The notes under the pieces: generated by a model
What the model saw: the letters and a program-made list of their open reading frames with translations, nothing else
Told to the model about the DNA's origin: nothing
The model's database searches: none
Program-made: the position numbers and the translations under genes
Shown: positions 18,648 through 29,037 of the stretch, piece after piece
Position numbering within the stretch: position 1 is the stretch's first letter
Layout: the number at the start of each line of letters is the position of its first letter
Origin: Aquimarina acroporae
Lineage (GTDB): Bacteria > Bacteroidota > Bacteroidia > Flavobacteriales > Flavobacteriaceae
Reading direction: 5' to 3'
NCBI RefSeq assembly: GCF_023195925.1
Contig: NZ_JALPRE010000019.1
Coordinates: 41,331 to 105,330, forward strand
DNA length: 64,000 bases

Positions 18648-18766
18648 TTTTTATAATCTTTTAGTATCCTTAGATGCAAATTAATAAATCTATTCTTGTA
18701 ACTAATTTCTTTTATAAGGTTAGCACTACGAAGTCTCTAAATATAGATAAAGTCGTTGAATGTTAG

Positions 18767-19939
18767 TTATTCATGATTCTTTTTATTTGTATGTAGCATC
18801 CATTTTTTTATAATTTCCTTTTCCTTATCACTAGAATAATACTTGATTTGTTGTCCATTGATATTCTCCCCAAAAACGATATCATCGTTGGGGTATCGGT
18901 GTTTATACCCTTCTAATTGATCAGAGATTACTTCTACCATAGGTCTATTAACTAGTCCTGCAGAAATGGCTTTTTGCACGTTGAAATAATACGATCCTTT
19001 AGGGGTTTCTCGCCAAAAAGGCATTATTTTATAGGGAATGATATCATTCTTAATCAGAAAGTCGCCATCAATCCAGTGCATTTTTTTGGGAGTTTGGGTA
19101 GCATGAATTAGACTGGAGACATAATCTTTGAATGGGGTTGGAGTATTCGCAACATTAAAAGATCCATAGATTTTTGATTTGGAACAGTGTACCACAAAAT
19201 TTGCTAGACTTATGGCATCGGTGAATTGCATATGGTGGTTTTGTACATTGGGGAGTATTATTTCACCACCTCTAAAAAATCTAATAGGCCAAAAGGGTTC
19301 AGAATCTGGATTCCCTGGTCTGCCTACTCTATAACTTCTTATACCATGACTTCGGTATATGGTGAAATCTTTACAGTGTTCTCTAATGGCTTCTTCTGCC
19401 AGAGTTTTTCTTATCGCATAGCGGAAATGTTCTTCTACAGTTTCGGGAAATTTTGGAAGAGGATTTAAAGGCTCATCTTCTTGTATGTATTTTTTATCCC
19501 ATTTGTCATATACAGATATCGTAGAGATGTAGTGATAATGTCCAAACTGTCCTTTAAATTCTTGCAGGAAATCTGCTACCGCTTTGGGGGATTTTTGCCA
19601 GGTATCCACCACAATATCCCAGTATGTTTCTTTATGTTTTTTGGCTATAGTTCTAAGCCCTTGTTTATTTTCTTTTTCCCGATCTGCAATGATGACAGGT
19701 AAATTTTTAAAAAGGTGTACATTGGTTTTCCCTCGATTAAGTAGTGTAACGTCATATCCAGAAGCTATAAAAGCCTCAACGATTGTTGGTCCTAAAAAAC
19801 CTCTACCACCGAGTATCAAAACTTTTTTTTGCTTTGAAAAGAATGAGGTTGTGCCAAAGGTTGGTAACGGAGTAACTAAGGGAAGAAGGGAAGCGGTTCC
19901 CAACGTTTTTATAAAATCTCTTTTATTCATGTTTGTCAT
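18767..19939 (-). CDS. Exported NAD-dependent epimerase/dehydratase-family protein
   Basis: A 390-residue protein. An N-terminal leader resembles a Tat or Sec signal (NKRDFIKTLGTASLLP; a single KR, not the strict RR pair). Then comes a Rossmann fold beginning KKVLILGGRGFLGP (about residues 38-52) and the TISVYDKW stretch, where short-chain epimerases place the catalytic Tyr. Such exported extended-SDR proteins are common in Bacteroidota, but their substrates are not known. The start could also be the Met at position 4. It precedes an AraC regulator on the same strand by 52 bases. Confidence 0.8.
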   Translation of the reverse strand: MTNMNKRDFIKTLGTASLLPLVTPLPTFGTTSFFSKQKKVLILGGRGFLGPTIVEAFIASGYDVTLLNRGKTNVHLFKNLPVIIADREKENKQGLRTIAKKHKETYWDIVVDTWQKSPKAVADFLQEFKGQFGHYHYISTISVYDKWDKKYIQEDEPLNPLPKFPETVEEHFRYAIRKTLAEEAIREHCKDFTIYRSHGIRSYRVGRPGNPDSEPFWPIRFFRGGEIILPNVQNHHMQFTDAISLANFVVHCSKSKIYGSFNVANTPTPFKDYVSSLIHATQTPKKMHWIDGDFLIKNDIIPYKIMPFWRETPKGSYYFNVQKAISAGLVNRPMVEVISDQLEGYKHRYPNDDIVFGENINGQQIKYYSSDKEKEIIKKWMLHTNKKNHE

Positions 19940-19991
19940 TTATTTGTACAACAAACATCATGACTAAAAACGATAAAAAAGACCTTCTTAA

Positions 19992-21059
19992 TTAATCTGC
20001 ACTTATTTCTTTTCTGAATTGCCCGGGAGTTTTACCAGTATGTTTTTTGAAATGATAGAAAAAGGCAGATTTAGAATTGAATCCACTTTCGTATCCTAAA
20101 CCTTCTAAGGTAATGTTAAGCTCATTTTGCTTTTTAATTCTTTGAATAGCATATTCAACTCTTTTTGAGTTTACCAAGTCATAGAAAGTAGTATTCATTT
20201 CAGAATTTATGATTTGTGAGAGATGGTGTTTGGGGATTTGTATGCTTTTAGATAATACAGGTAACGAAAAGTCTGCATCCAAATAGTCATCATTTTGCTG
20301 AAAAAAATGATTTATTCTCTCTTTGAATTCGGTGATTTCCTCCTGTTGTAGAGGGCTGTTTTTGTATTTTTTCTCTTCTGTAGAAGGGATAGGATAAAGT
20401 TCAGGTTTATAGACCATACCATACCGTAAACCATAAAACCCTAGTACAGTTACCAGAAGTACATAACGCAGTACATCCATAAGCTCAAAATAAGAAACAC
20501 CTACAATAAGTTCAGTAGATAATCTAAAGAGGCCTAAGAGTATACTGATTAAGAATAATAGAGCTATAGTTTTAATCCATAGGAATTCAAGAATAGTAGT
20601 ATCGGCAGTTTTGGTTTTAAAAAAACGGATTTTTTTCTGAAACCAAAAGAATATATATAAAGGATAAAGAATTAGTGAAATCAATTTTGGGATTAGTATT
20701 GCAATTTCCCAGGTTGTGTTATGTATATCATGAACATACACCCATGCTATTGTAAAGAGTAAGAAGGGAATAAAATGCCATATGTCTTTTTTGGTTATTG
20801 TTGAGCCAATTATACTTTTGGTGTAGATCAAGAAAAACGGTCCATGCAAAAAACTTATGGTCATTATTAATATATCAATAAATGTAATAGGAGTGATTGT
20901 ATGAATAATTCCTAAAGATAGATGAGTTGAAAATGTTAGAAACCAGCTTATTAAAATCCAGTCAGAACGTTGTTTTTGTTTTTTGTTACTAACTAGTAGA
21001 GCAAATAAAGTACTTTGTATAGCGCCAATTCCCGAAACAATTATGAGTACATTCGACAT
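19992..21059 (-). CDS. Membrane-embedded AraC-type regulator
   Basis: A 355-residue protein with six or seven hydrophobic helices in the first 215 residues and an AraC HTH domain at the C terminus (about 250-355, SLPVLSKSIQIPKHHLSQ and GYESGFNSKSAFFYHFKK). This 7TM-HTH layout is typical of flavobacterial sensors that may bind DNA while still in the inner membrane. It lies upstream of, and in the same direction as, the exported epimerase-like gene, so it may regulate or be co-transcribed with it. Confidence 0.9.
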   Translation of the reverse strand: MSNVLIIVSGIGAIQSTLFALLVSNKKQKQRSDWILISWFLTFSTHLSLGIIHTITPITFIDILIMTISFLHGPFFLIYTKSIIGSTITKKDIWHFIPFLLFTIAWVYVHDIHNTTWEIAILIPKLISLILYPLYIFFWFQKKIRFFKTKTADTTILEFLWIKTIALLFLISILLGLFRLSTELIVGVSYFELMDVLRYVLLVTVLGFYGLRYGMVYKPELYPIPSTEEKKYKNSPLQQEEITEFKERINHFFQQNDDYLDADFSLPVLSKSIQIPKHHLSQIINSEMNTTFYDLVNSKRVEYAIQRIKKQNELNITLEGLGYESGFNSKSAFFYHFKKHTGKTPGQFRKEISAD

Positions 21060-21214
21060 GTTAATGATTCACTTTGGCTGATTTATTCGTTTTAATACTG
21101 TACCCAGAGTTCGGTGTTTTGTACAAAGGAAACTCTGCTACAGCCGAATATATGAAATTGATTTAATTTATATGTTTTTAATCTTGAGAAGATTTACATT
21201 TCAGAGATTTTGGG

Positions 21215-21673
21215 TTATTGGTTAGATATGGCAAATAGTAAATGCGTTCCAGATTCTCCAGAGGAGTCTAGTTTTACAGCAATTGTGCTATTAGGAGATT
21301 GAAAGACATGCGTGGTTGAGGTAGTTCCTTTGGTTTCAGATTTTACCAGAGCATAATCTGCAATAAATTTAGATATCAACTTTAATACATAATTTTGATC
21401 GTTGGTCATATAGGTGACCTGGCCAGATGTCTTGTTTACTCGAACTCCATAAAAATGAGGTTCGCTCTGTTTCCATTGGTAAAAGGTATATTTCTGATTA
21501 GGTTCATCGACCTTGGAAAAGTTATGATCATTCAAAAATTTTTTAAAACTATCTTGATTACCAGCAGAAATATAATCAGAAAGTTTCATCCAATCCTTTT
21601 CATTAAGCTTTTGACCAAAAGTAGGAGTAGAAATCAGAAAAATAAATAAACTTAAAATGGGTAAAAATTTCAT
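21215..21673 (-). CDS. Small secreted protein of unknown function
   Basis: The open frame starts at 21706, but the Met at 21673 (MKFLPILSLFIFLISTPTFGQ) gives a proper signal peptide, so I use that, leaving 152 residues. The mature part is small and mixed alpha/beta with no Cys. It contains QWKQSEPHFYGVRVN and ends HLLFAISNQ. I recognise no family. It follows recG on the same strand by about 50 bases. Confidence 0.7.
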   Translation of the reverse strand: MKFLPILSLFIFLISTPTFGQKLNEKDWMKLSDYISAGNQDSFKKFLNDHNFSKVDEPNQKYTFYQWKQSEPHFYGVRVNKTSGQVTYMTNDQNYVLKLISKFIADYALVKSETKGTTSTTHVFQSPNSTIAVKLDSSGESGTHLLFAISNQ

Positions 21674-21724
21674 ACAATCAGGTTTATAGTTATAAACGTG
21701 ATACAAATGAATTTATGATAGTTT

Positions 21725-23827
21725 TTAACTTATATAATTCCAGATATTCTTGTGTTTTGCCATCTGTTGGTATGTATAAAGTAGTACTTTGTTCTTTTCG
21801 AGAGATAAAGAAGAATCTTCATTTAGTGTTTTCATGGCATAATACCTTGCCGTTTTAAGAATATCATTATCTCGTACAATATCTGCTATCTTAAGATTAA
21901 GCACCCCACTTTGTTGGGTTCCCATAATATCTCCGGGGCCACGTAGTTTTAAATCGACTTCAGCGATATCGAAACCATCATTAGTACGAACCATAGTCTC
22001 CAATCTGGTTTTACTATCTGCAGATAGTTTGTGACTAGTCATTAAGATGCAATAACTTTGTTCTGCACCTCGTCCAACACGACCGCGTAGCTGGTGTAAC
22101 TGTGAAAGCCCGAAACGTTCTGCACTTTCTATGATCATTACACTGGCATTTGGAACATTAACCCCGACTTCAATCACCGTAGTAGCAACCATAATTTGTG
22201 TTTCGCCTTTTACAAAGCGTTCCATTTCATAATCTTTATCTGCGGGTTTCATTTGCCCATGCACTATAGAAATCTGGTATTCTGGAGCAGGGAAGGAGCG
22301 TGCAATACTCTCGTAGCCATCCATAAGGTCTTTATAGTCCATAGCTTCAGATTCTTGAATAAGCGGATAAACAATATAAATCTGACGTCCTTTCTGAATT
22401 TCATCAGCAATAAATTTAAACACTTTTAATCTGTTACTATCATAGCGGTGTACCGTTTTAATTGCTTTTCTGCCGGGAGGAAGCTCGTCAATTACAGAAA
22501 TATCAAGATCGCCATATAAGCTCATCGCGAGAGTTCTGGGGATGGGTGTCGCGGTCATTACTAAAATATGTGGTGGGTAGTCATTTTTGTGCCATAGTTT
22601 GGACCGTTGCGCTACTCCAAAACGATGCTGCTCATCGATGATGGCTAAACCAAGATTCTTAAATTTCACCTTATCTTCAAGAACCGCATGGGTGCCAATT
22701 AGAATATGAAGTGTTCCATCTTCTAAAGTCTCATGTATCTCTCTGCGTTCCTTGGCGGTAGAACTCCCCATTAAAAGTTTCACGTTAATATTCATGTCTT
22801 TGGTTAGTTCTTTAATGCCCAGATAATGTTGATTTGCTAAAATTGCGGTAGGGGCCATTAAACAAGCTTGAAAACCATTGTCTATTGCCAATAACATTGC
22901 CATAAGACCCACTATGGTCTTACCAGAACCTACATCACCCTGAAGTAATCGATTCATTTGAGCACTACTTCCTATATCATTTCGAATTTCCTTAATCACT
23001 CTTTTTTGAGCGTTGGTAAGTGCAAATGGTAAATGATCCTTATAAAAAGTATTAAAATATTCACCTACTTCAGTAAAAGGATATCCTTTTATCTTTTGTT
23101 TACGAATTAGCTTTTTTGTGATAAGCTGTAACTGAATATAGAAAAGCTCTTCAAATTTTAAGCGATACTGCGATTTGGCCAACAGTTCTTGGCTTTTTGG
23201 GAAATGAATATTGAATACCGCCTCGTTTTTTGGGATCAACTTCAGCTCGTCGAGTATTTCTTTGGAAAGCGTATCGTAAAAACGAACCTTGGTTTCAATA
23301 AACAACTGCTGCATCATTTTCATCAGTATGCGGTTGGTGATTCCTTTGTTAGAGAGTTTTTCAGTAGAAGGATAAACAGGTTGCATAACCGTTCTTAGGT
23401 TTTTTTGATGCTCTGTTAATAGTTCCATTTCTGGGTGTGGCATACTAAAACCATTGTAATATTTGGTCTTTCCAAAAATGACATATGGAGTATTCAACTT
23501 TAGGTTTTCTCGTATCCATTTATGCCCTCTAAACCAAACCAATTCCATTTCTCCGGTATCATCCATAAACTTGGCAACCAGTCGTTTTCCTTTTTTTTGC
23601 TCTACCGTTTTAATGTGAACAATTTTACCTACAATTTGTACCTCTGCAGAGGTTCTTTGTAGCTCATTGATTTTATAATATTTGGTTTTATCTATATATC
23701 GGTTGGGGAAAAGGTTAACCAGATCTTGATAGGTATGAATCCCAAGTTCCGATCGTAATAAATCTGCTCGAGAAGGGCCTACGCCCTTGAGATAATCGAT
23801 AGGTGTTTGTAACAGGTTTGGATTCAT
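21725..23827 (-). CDS. recG: ATP-dependent DNA helicase RecG
   Basis: A 700-residue branch-migration helicase that remodels stalled forks and Holliday junctions. It has an N-terminal wedge/OB domain (about 1-230, DYLKGVGPSRADLL), then a superfamily 2 motor: Walker A GDVGSGKT, DEQHRFGV as the DExx box, MTATPIPRTLA, and QLRGRVGRGAEQSYC. It ends with the usual RecG tail. Length is typical. Confidence 0.97.
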   Translation of the reverse strand: MNPNLLQTPIDYLKGVGPSRADLLRSELGIHTYQDLVNLFPNRYIDKTKYYKINELQRTSAEVQIVGKIVHIKTVEQKKGKRLVAKFMDDTGEMELVWFRGHKWIRENLKLNTPYVIFGKTKYYNGFSMPHPEMELLTEHQKNLRTVMQPVYPSTEKLSNKGITNRILMKMMQQLFIETKVRFYDTLSKEILDELKLIPKNEAVFNIHFPKSQELLAKSQYRLKFEELFYIQLQLITKKLIRKQKIKGYPFTEVGEYFNTFYKDHLPFALTNAQKRVIKEIRNDIGSSAQMNRLLQGDVGSGKTIVGLMAMLLAIDNGFQACLMAPTAILANQHYLGIKELTKDMNINVKLLMGSSTAKERREIHETLEDGTLHILIGTHAVLEDKVKFKNLGLAIIDEQHRFGVAQRSKLWHKNDYPPHILVMTATPIPRTLAMSLYGDLDISVIDELPPGRKAIKTVHRYDSNRLKVFKFIADEIQKGRQIYIVYPLIQESEAMDYKDLMDGYESIARSFPAPEYQISIVHGQMKPADKDYEMERFVKGETQIMVATTVIEVGVNVPNASVMIIESAERFGLSQLHQLRGRVGRGAEQSYCILMTSHKLSADSKTRLETMVRTNDGFDIAEVDLKLRGPGDIMGTQQSGVLNLKIADIVRDNDILKTARYYAMKTLNEDSSLSLEKNKVLLYTYQQMAKHKNIWNYIS

Positions 23828-23926
23828 TAGAACGAATATACTATTTATAGATAATTCTTCAATGCAAATATTGTCACATTACCAAGCTAAATTCGTTATT
23901 TTGGCAGAACATTTGATGATATTTTT

Positions 23927-26014
23927 ATGATGCGTATTACTTTATATCTTATTTTATTTTTTACATACTACTACGGATTTACCCAACAGATCGATCATGC
24001 AGACTTTTTGGTAGGGAAGGTCGATATTGAGGTAGATGCAGATTCTAAAAGTGTAAAAGGGAATGTAAATTACACTTTTAAGATAAAGCAAAAGACAGGA
24101 TCTATAAAGATTGATGCGCAAAATATGACAATTGCTAAAACCCTTTTAGACGGCGAGGAAATCAACTTCACCTATGATAACAAAGAAATTTTGGTACAGT
24201 CAAACTTTGAGGCGAATACAAATCATGATATCACAGTTTTCTTTAAAGCCACTCCTAAAAAGGCATTGTACTTTGTAGAAGATTATCAGGGAAATCCTCA
24301 AATATGGACTCAAGGCCAAGGAAAATATACATCCAATTGGCTACCGAGTTTTGATGACATGAACGAAAAGGTAGAATTCGATCTTTCTATTAGCTATACT
24401 ACAGGAGCAGAGGTAATTGCCAATGGTAAACTTGTTGAAACAAAAATGGTTAATGATACCATTCAACAATGGAAATATGATATGACCAAACCTATGAGTA
24501 GTTATTTGCTAGCTTTTGCTATTGGTAATTATGAGAAGGTAGTAGAAACATCAGATAGTGGTATTGCGCTAGAAATGTACTTTTATCCTAGTGCAAAGGA
24601 TAAGTTTGAAGCTACCTACAAGCATAGTAAACGTATGTTTGATTTTCTTGAGGAGGAAATAGGATACGCATACCCTTGGCAAAATTATAAACAAATACCA
24701 GTAAAAGATTTCCTATATGCAGGAATGGAAAATACAGGAACGACTATTTTTTCTGATGCATTCATAGTAGATGAAACGGCTTATATAGATCGTAATTATA
24801 TTAATGTAAATGCACACGAACTCGCTCATCAATGGTTTGGAGACTTAGTAACCGAAACAGAAGGGACACACCATTGGTTGCAAGAAGGTTTTGCTACGTA
24901 TTATGCATTATTAGCAGAGAAAGAGATTTTTGGAGAAGATTATTTCTTGTATAAATTATATGAAAGCGCAGAACAACTCACAGCCCTGTCGAAAACTGAG
25001 ACCGCAACCTCACTTTTAGATCCAAAAGCTAGTTCATTAACCTTTTACCAAAGAGGAGCCTGGGCATTATATGCTTTGAGAGATGTTATAGGAGATACCA
25101 GCTTTAAGATTACTATTAATAATTATTTAGAGAAATATAAGTTTAAAAATGCAACAACCGATAATTTTTTGGCAGTGGCAGAAGAGGTTAGTGGTAAAGA
25201 TCTTGATGAATATGCCACATTATGGTTGAAAAATGTACAATTCCCCTCTCAAAAAGCACTAGATATACTCACCAAGTCTGAATTTATAAAACGATATTTA
25301 AGTTTGGCTCAGGAGCGTACTCAACCTATGGCTGGTAAATGGGGTACACTGGCAAAAGCACTTGATTTTCCGGTAAATGATTATTTGGGACAGGAAGTAG
25401 TATATCAATTAGCAGGGAATACTTCTCCTGAAGCTATCACTCTTTATGAACGTGCGTTTGAAACTAACAATATATTTGTAAGACAGGCAATTGCGAGTAC
25501 TTTAAGTACTATACCTAAAGACCTGCAAAAGCCCTATGAATCTTTACTCAAAGATGCATCTTATGCTACGCTAGAACCTGCACTGTATCATTTGTGGGCC
25601 AATTTTCCAGAAAAAAGAAAGGAGTATTTAGATGCTACAAGTGAAATTATAGGTTTCAATGATAAGAACGTTAGAATGCTTTGGTTGGTATTAGCCCTTA
25701 GTACTTCAGATTATCAAACAAACAATCATCAAAAATTTTATAATGAGTTATCTCGATATACCTCTTCAGCCTTTCATTTTAGCACCAGGCAAAATGCCTT
25801 CACTTATCTGGAAAGTTTACAAGCTTTTTCCGACTCAATCCTCGTGAACCTTGTAGATGGCGCAACCCATCATAACTGGAGATTTCGAAATTCCTGTCGG
25901 AAAATTTTAGATAATTTGTTGAAGCAGGAAAAATATAAAAAGAAATATGTAGCTTTAATGAATGGTTTACCTAAGAATCAGAAAGATTTTTTAGAGAAAA
26001 AGTTAACCCCATAA
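23927..26014 (+). CDS. Secreted M1-family metallopeptidase
   Basis: A 695-residue aminopeptidase-like protein with a signal peptide (about 1-19). The M1 signature is complete: YAGMENTGTT (the GAMEN-type substrate loop) and the zinc site HELAHQWFGD with Glu320 (His297, His301, 18 residues to Glu320). An N-terminal beta saddle precedes the catalytic domain, and a helical C-terminal region follows. It should trim peptides in the periplasm or outside. Two patatin genes follow closely (13 and 2 bases), so the three probably form an operon. Confidence 0.93.
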   Translation: MMRITLYLILFFTYYYGFTQQIDHADFLVGKVDIEVDADSKSVKGNVNYTFKIKQKTGSIKIDAQNMTIAKTLLDGEEINFTYDNKEILVQSNFEANTNHDITVFFKATPKKALYFVEDYQGNPQIWTQGQGKYTSNWLPSFDDMNEKVEFDLSISYTTGAEVIANGKLVETKMVNDTIQQWKYDMTKPMSSYLLAFAIGNYEKVVETSDSGIALEMYFYPSAKDKFEATYKHSKRMFDFLEEEIGYAYPWQNYKQIPVKDFLYAGMENTGTTIFSDAFIVDETAYIDRNYINVNAHELAHQWFGDLVTETEGTHHWLQEGFATYYALLAEKEIFGEDYFLYKLYESAEQLTALSKTETATSLLDPKASSLTFYQRGAWALYALRDVIGDTSFKITINNYLEKYKFKNATTDNFLAVAEEVSGKDLDEYATLWLKNVQFPSQKALDILTKSEFIKRYLSLAQERTQPMAGKWGTLAKALDFPVNDYLGQEVVYQLAGNTSPEAITLYERAFETNNIFVRQAIASTLSTIPKDLQKPYESLLKDASYATLEPALYHLWANFPEKRKEYLDATSEIIGFNDKNVRMLWLVLALSTSDYQTNNHQKFYNELSRYTSSAFHFSTRQNAFTYLESLQAFSDSILVNLVDGATHHNWRFRNSCRKILDNLLKQEKYKKKYVALMNGLPKNQKDFLEKKLTP

Positions 26015-26027
26015 TCTTAATAAATAT

Positions 26028-26921
26028 ATGCGAGCATTAGTAATTTCGGGGGGAGGCAGTAAGGGTGCCTTTGCCGGAGGAGTTGCGCAACATCTTATTC
26101 AGGACCTAAATAGAAAATATGATCTGTTTATTGGTACTTCTACAGGTAGTTTGTTGGTTTCGCATTTAGCCATGTCAAAAATTGAAGAGATAAAGAAGTT
26201 TTATACCTCTGTAAATCAATCTTCGATTTTTAAAAGTTGTCCTTTTATTATTAAAAAGAAAAGGGGATATAATAGTATAAGCATAAATCACCTTAATGTA
26301 CTTCGCAATCTGCTGAAAGGGAAAAAATCTTTTGGGGACAGCAGAAATTTGAGAGAGTTAATCGAGACCGCCATTTCTAAAGATGATTTTAAACGTTTGC
26401 AATCTCAAAGCCATGATGTCGTTGTTACGGTTACGAATCTTTCGGCAAACAAAGTAGAGTATAAGTCGATAAAGGATTGCGAATATGAAGACTTTTTAGA
26501 TTGGATATGGATTTCCTGTAACTACCCACCTTTTATGAGTTTGGTAAGAAAGAATTTTTGTGATTATGTCGATGGTGGACTAGGGTCTATGGTTCCTATA
26601 GAAGAAGCTATTAAGAGAGGAGCAAAAGAGCTGGATGTCATCGTTTTAGAAACCGAGGTGAATTACATAAATCGTATGCCGACAAAGAATCCTTTTTCGC
26701 TAATTACCAATATGGTTAATTTTATGATGGATCAGATCGAATATCAAAATATAAGAATAGGTAAATTTAGCGCAAGAGAAAAAGATGTAGCTCTGGATTT
26801 ATATTATACCCCAACCGTTCTAACAACAAATTCTCTGGTTTTCGACAAAAAGAAGATGACAGAATGGTGGACAAAAGGGTATGAATTTGCCAGAGATAAA
26901 AATCATTATAACAAACTATAA
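26028..26921 (+). CDS. Patatin-like phospholipase (first of a tandem pair)
   Basis: A 297-residue Ser/Asp hydrolase: oxyanion loop GGGSKGAFAGG (8-18), nucleophile elbow GTSTGS with Ser38, and the catalytic DGG with Asp182. No signal peptide is seen, so it is probably cytoplasmic or peripherally membrane-bound. Expected activity is acyl-ester hydrolysis of phospholipids. It lies 13 bases after the M1 peptidase and 2 bases before a closely similar copy. Confidence 0.93.
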   Translation: MRALVISGGGSKGAFAGGVAQHLIQDLNRKYDLFIGTSTGSLLVSHLAMSKIEEIKKFYTSVNQSSIFKSCPFIIKKKRGYNSISINHLNVLRNLLKGKKSFGDSRNLRELIETAISKDDFKRLQSQSHDVVVTVTNLSANKVEYKSIKDCEYEDFLDWIWISCNYPPFMSLVRKNFCDYVDGGLGSMVPIEEAIKRGAKELDVIVLETEVNYINRMPTKNPFSLITNMVNFMMDQIEYQNIRIGKFSAREKDVALDLYYTPTVLTTNSLVFDKKKMTEWWTKGYEFARDKNHYNKL

Positions 26922-26923
26922 AT

Positions 26924-27847
26924 ATGCGAGCATTAGTAATATCTGGAGGAGGGAGTAAAGGAGCCTATGCGGGTGGAGTTGCTCAATACTTAATGCAAGA
27001 ACAAGGTAAAAAGTATGATTTGTTTTTGGGAACTTCTACAGGTAGTTTATTAATTCCTCATTTGGCATTGGGGAATGTTGATAAGGTATATGATATGTAT
27101 ACCAATGTAAATCAACGAACTATTTTTAACGTAAACCCATTTAGAGTTCGTAAAAAGGGAAATAGAGAATTCGTCTCTATCAATTTTTTATCATCTATGT
27201 GGCAATTTATCAAGTTAAAAAGAACATTTGGAGAAAGTAAAAATTTAAGACGCGCTATAAGGCGTAATTTTACTAAGCAAGATTTTGAGTTGGCACAAGA
27301 AAAGGTGAAAGATGTAGTGGTAACTGTTTCTAATCTTACCAAAAGCAAGACAGAATACAAGTCTATCAATGATTTTAGCTATGAAGATTTTTGTGATTGG
27401 ATATGGATCTCCTGTAATTATGTGCCTTTTATGAGTCTTGTTACTAAAGATGGTTGTGAATATGCGGATGGTGGTTTTGGGTGTATGGTTCCTATTCGAG
27501 AAGCCATACGCAGGGGAGCTACCGAGGTAGATGCGATCATACTAGAATCTGAAAATATGGAGCATAATAAAGTATTGGGTAAAAATCCTTTTTCTTTAAT
27601 GGTAAATCTATTTGGCTATATGTTGGATCAGGTCGAAGGACATGATACAGTATTGGGTAAATTGGCAGCCATAAATAAAGATGTTCCTTTAAATTTGTAT
27701 TACACGCCTTCAAAGCTTACTGAAAATTCTTTGGTGTTCAATAAAAAGCTAATGAGTAATTGGTGGCGACAAGGCTATGAATATGCTGCCGAAAAAGCAA
27801 AACTAGCCGAAGAAAATAAGCTTAAGGACATTGATATGGCAGGGTAG
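26924..27847 (+). CDS. Patatin-like phospholipase (second of a tandem pair)
   Basis: A 307-residue paralogue of the preceding gene: identical opening MRALVISGGGSKGA, the same Ser38 elbow (GTSTGS) and Asp182 (ADGG), with about 60% similarity judged by eye. It differs mainly in the middle (residues 60-110) and carries a longer charged tail (EENKLKDIDMAG). The tight spacing and similarity point to an in-place duplication, perhaps followed by a shift in lipid preference. Confidence 0.93.
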   Translation: MRALVISGGGSKGAYAGGVAQYLMQEQGKKYDLFLGTSTGSLLIPHLALGNVDKVYDMYTNVNQRTIFNVNPFRVRKKGNREFVSINFLSSMWQFIKLKRTFGESKNLRRAIRRNFTKQDFELAQEKVKDVVVTVSNLTKSKTEYKSINDFSYEDFCDWIWISCNYVPFMSLVTKDGCEYADGGFGCMVPIREAIRRGATEVDAIILESENMEHNKVLGKNPFSLMVNLFGYMLDQVEGHDTVLGKLAAINKDVPLNLYYTPSKLTENSLVFNKKLMSNWWRQGYEYAAEKAKLAEENKLKDIDMAG

Positions 27848-27909
27848 AAGAATTTACATCTGATGTAAAACACTACGTTTAATTAAGAAATATACCATTG
27901 TATTTTTGA

Positions 27910-28989
27910 CTATTCAATCTTCCCAATCAATCCCCAGCCATTAGCTTTGTCTATTACTACGCAATGGAGTGTGTTTTTCCCCTTTTTTAGTGGTAAATAT
28001 AGCGTATTAGTATTTATATCGATATGACCAGTATATTGCACTCCTTTTTGCCTAAAAGCATTATTTCCTCTAAATATGGGTGTACCGTTAAGGTAAACAA
28101 TGATTTTGTCACTATAATCAAACGAAAACAACTTGTTACTGGCTGTATCGGAATGAATATTGGTAGCTGCCACAATGTAATTCTCTTTGTTTTGCTCAAA
28201 ATTTCCAGATGAAGTTTTTTTAACGAATTTAGAGATAGGCAATAAACCAGAGACTTCTGTTGGAACTACGGTATACTCTTCTTTTGAAAAAGAAGCATAA
28301 CTTAAGGCATCGACATCATATGAAAATGCCTGGGTAATATTCCATTTTCTTATGATTCCTGAGTCTGCTACCTGTAAAACACTTGGCGTGTTAACTTTTA
28401 TGGAAGGATCTTTTTGAGTTATTCTGAAATTGGAAAATCGAGCACCAAATAGTGCCCAAACTCCAATAGCGCCTTCGATATTATCTGTTTTAAGCTGATC
28501 AACCGTCATTATTTTTTCATTATTTAAAGATATCACAGCAATTTGATCTAGAACATCTATTCGCAATGTATTCCATTCCTTATTTCTAAAAGGAACGTTG
28601 GCTTGGTATTCTCTATATAACTGCCAGTTCGATTCATTATTAAAAATAGGAGTGTACTGTACAGCATCTGCTTGGTTCGATTTATGAAGACGTATATACA
28701 CTTCTTCCATGGTATTTTCCTTTTTTCTAAAGGCAATACCTCCAAAACTTCTTTTAGCATTTGCATAGATATCTACCTCGATAGAACCATTTGTAAATTG
28801 AAGATTTTTGAGAGTAGCTCTTCCTTTTTTCAATACCAAGGTGTTTCTACCTTCAAATTTTTCAAAACTAGCACCTTCAGGAAGGTTCCAGTTGGAAGAA
28901 ATCATATCAATTTTAGTTACAGTATTTTGTGTAAATATTAAGTTTATAGCACATAAACTTAAAGACAGAAATAAAAGATTTGCTTTCAT
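27910..28989 (-). CDS. Secreted concanavalin-like domain protein
   Basis: A 359-residue protein with a signal peptide ending near NLIFTQ. Residues 25-195 look like a concanavalin/laminin-G jelly roll (ATLKNLQFTNGSIEVDIY, GIAFRK, VQYTP, NEWNTLRIDV-like strands), as in the family-16-like domains of Bacteroidota. The C-terminal part (about 225-359) is another beta domain ending KGKNTLHCVVIDKANGWGL. It probably binds or processes a glycan, but I see no catalytic pair that proves hydrolase activity. An AraC-type gene lies immediately upstream on the same strand. Confidence 0.75.
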   Translation of the reverse strand: MKANLLFLSLSLCAINLIFTQNTVTKIDMISSNWNLPEGASFEKFEGRNTLVLKKGRATLKNLQFTNGSIEVDIYANAKRSFGGIAFRKKENTMEEVYIRLHKSNQADAVQYTPIFNNESNWQLYREYQANVPFRNKEWNTLRIDVLDQIAVISLNNEKIMTVDQLKTDNIEGAIGVWALFGARFSNFRITQKDPSIKVNTPSVLQVADSGIIRKWNITQAFSYDVDALSYASFSKEEYTVVPTEVSGLLPISKFVKKTSSGNFEQNKENYIVAATNIHSDTASNKLFSFDYSDKIIVYLNGTPIFRGNNAFRQKGVQYTGHIDINTNTLYLPLKKGKNTLHCVVIDKANGWGLIGKIE

Positions 28990-29037
28990 TTTTTTTATGT
29001 AAATGTCTAATATATTTTAAATCGGAGTACTATCGCT

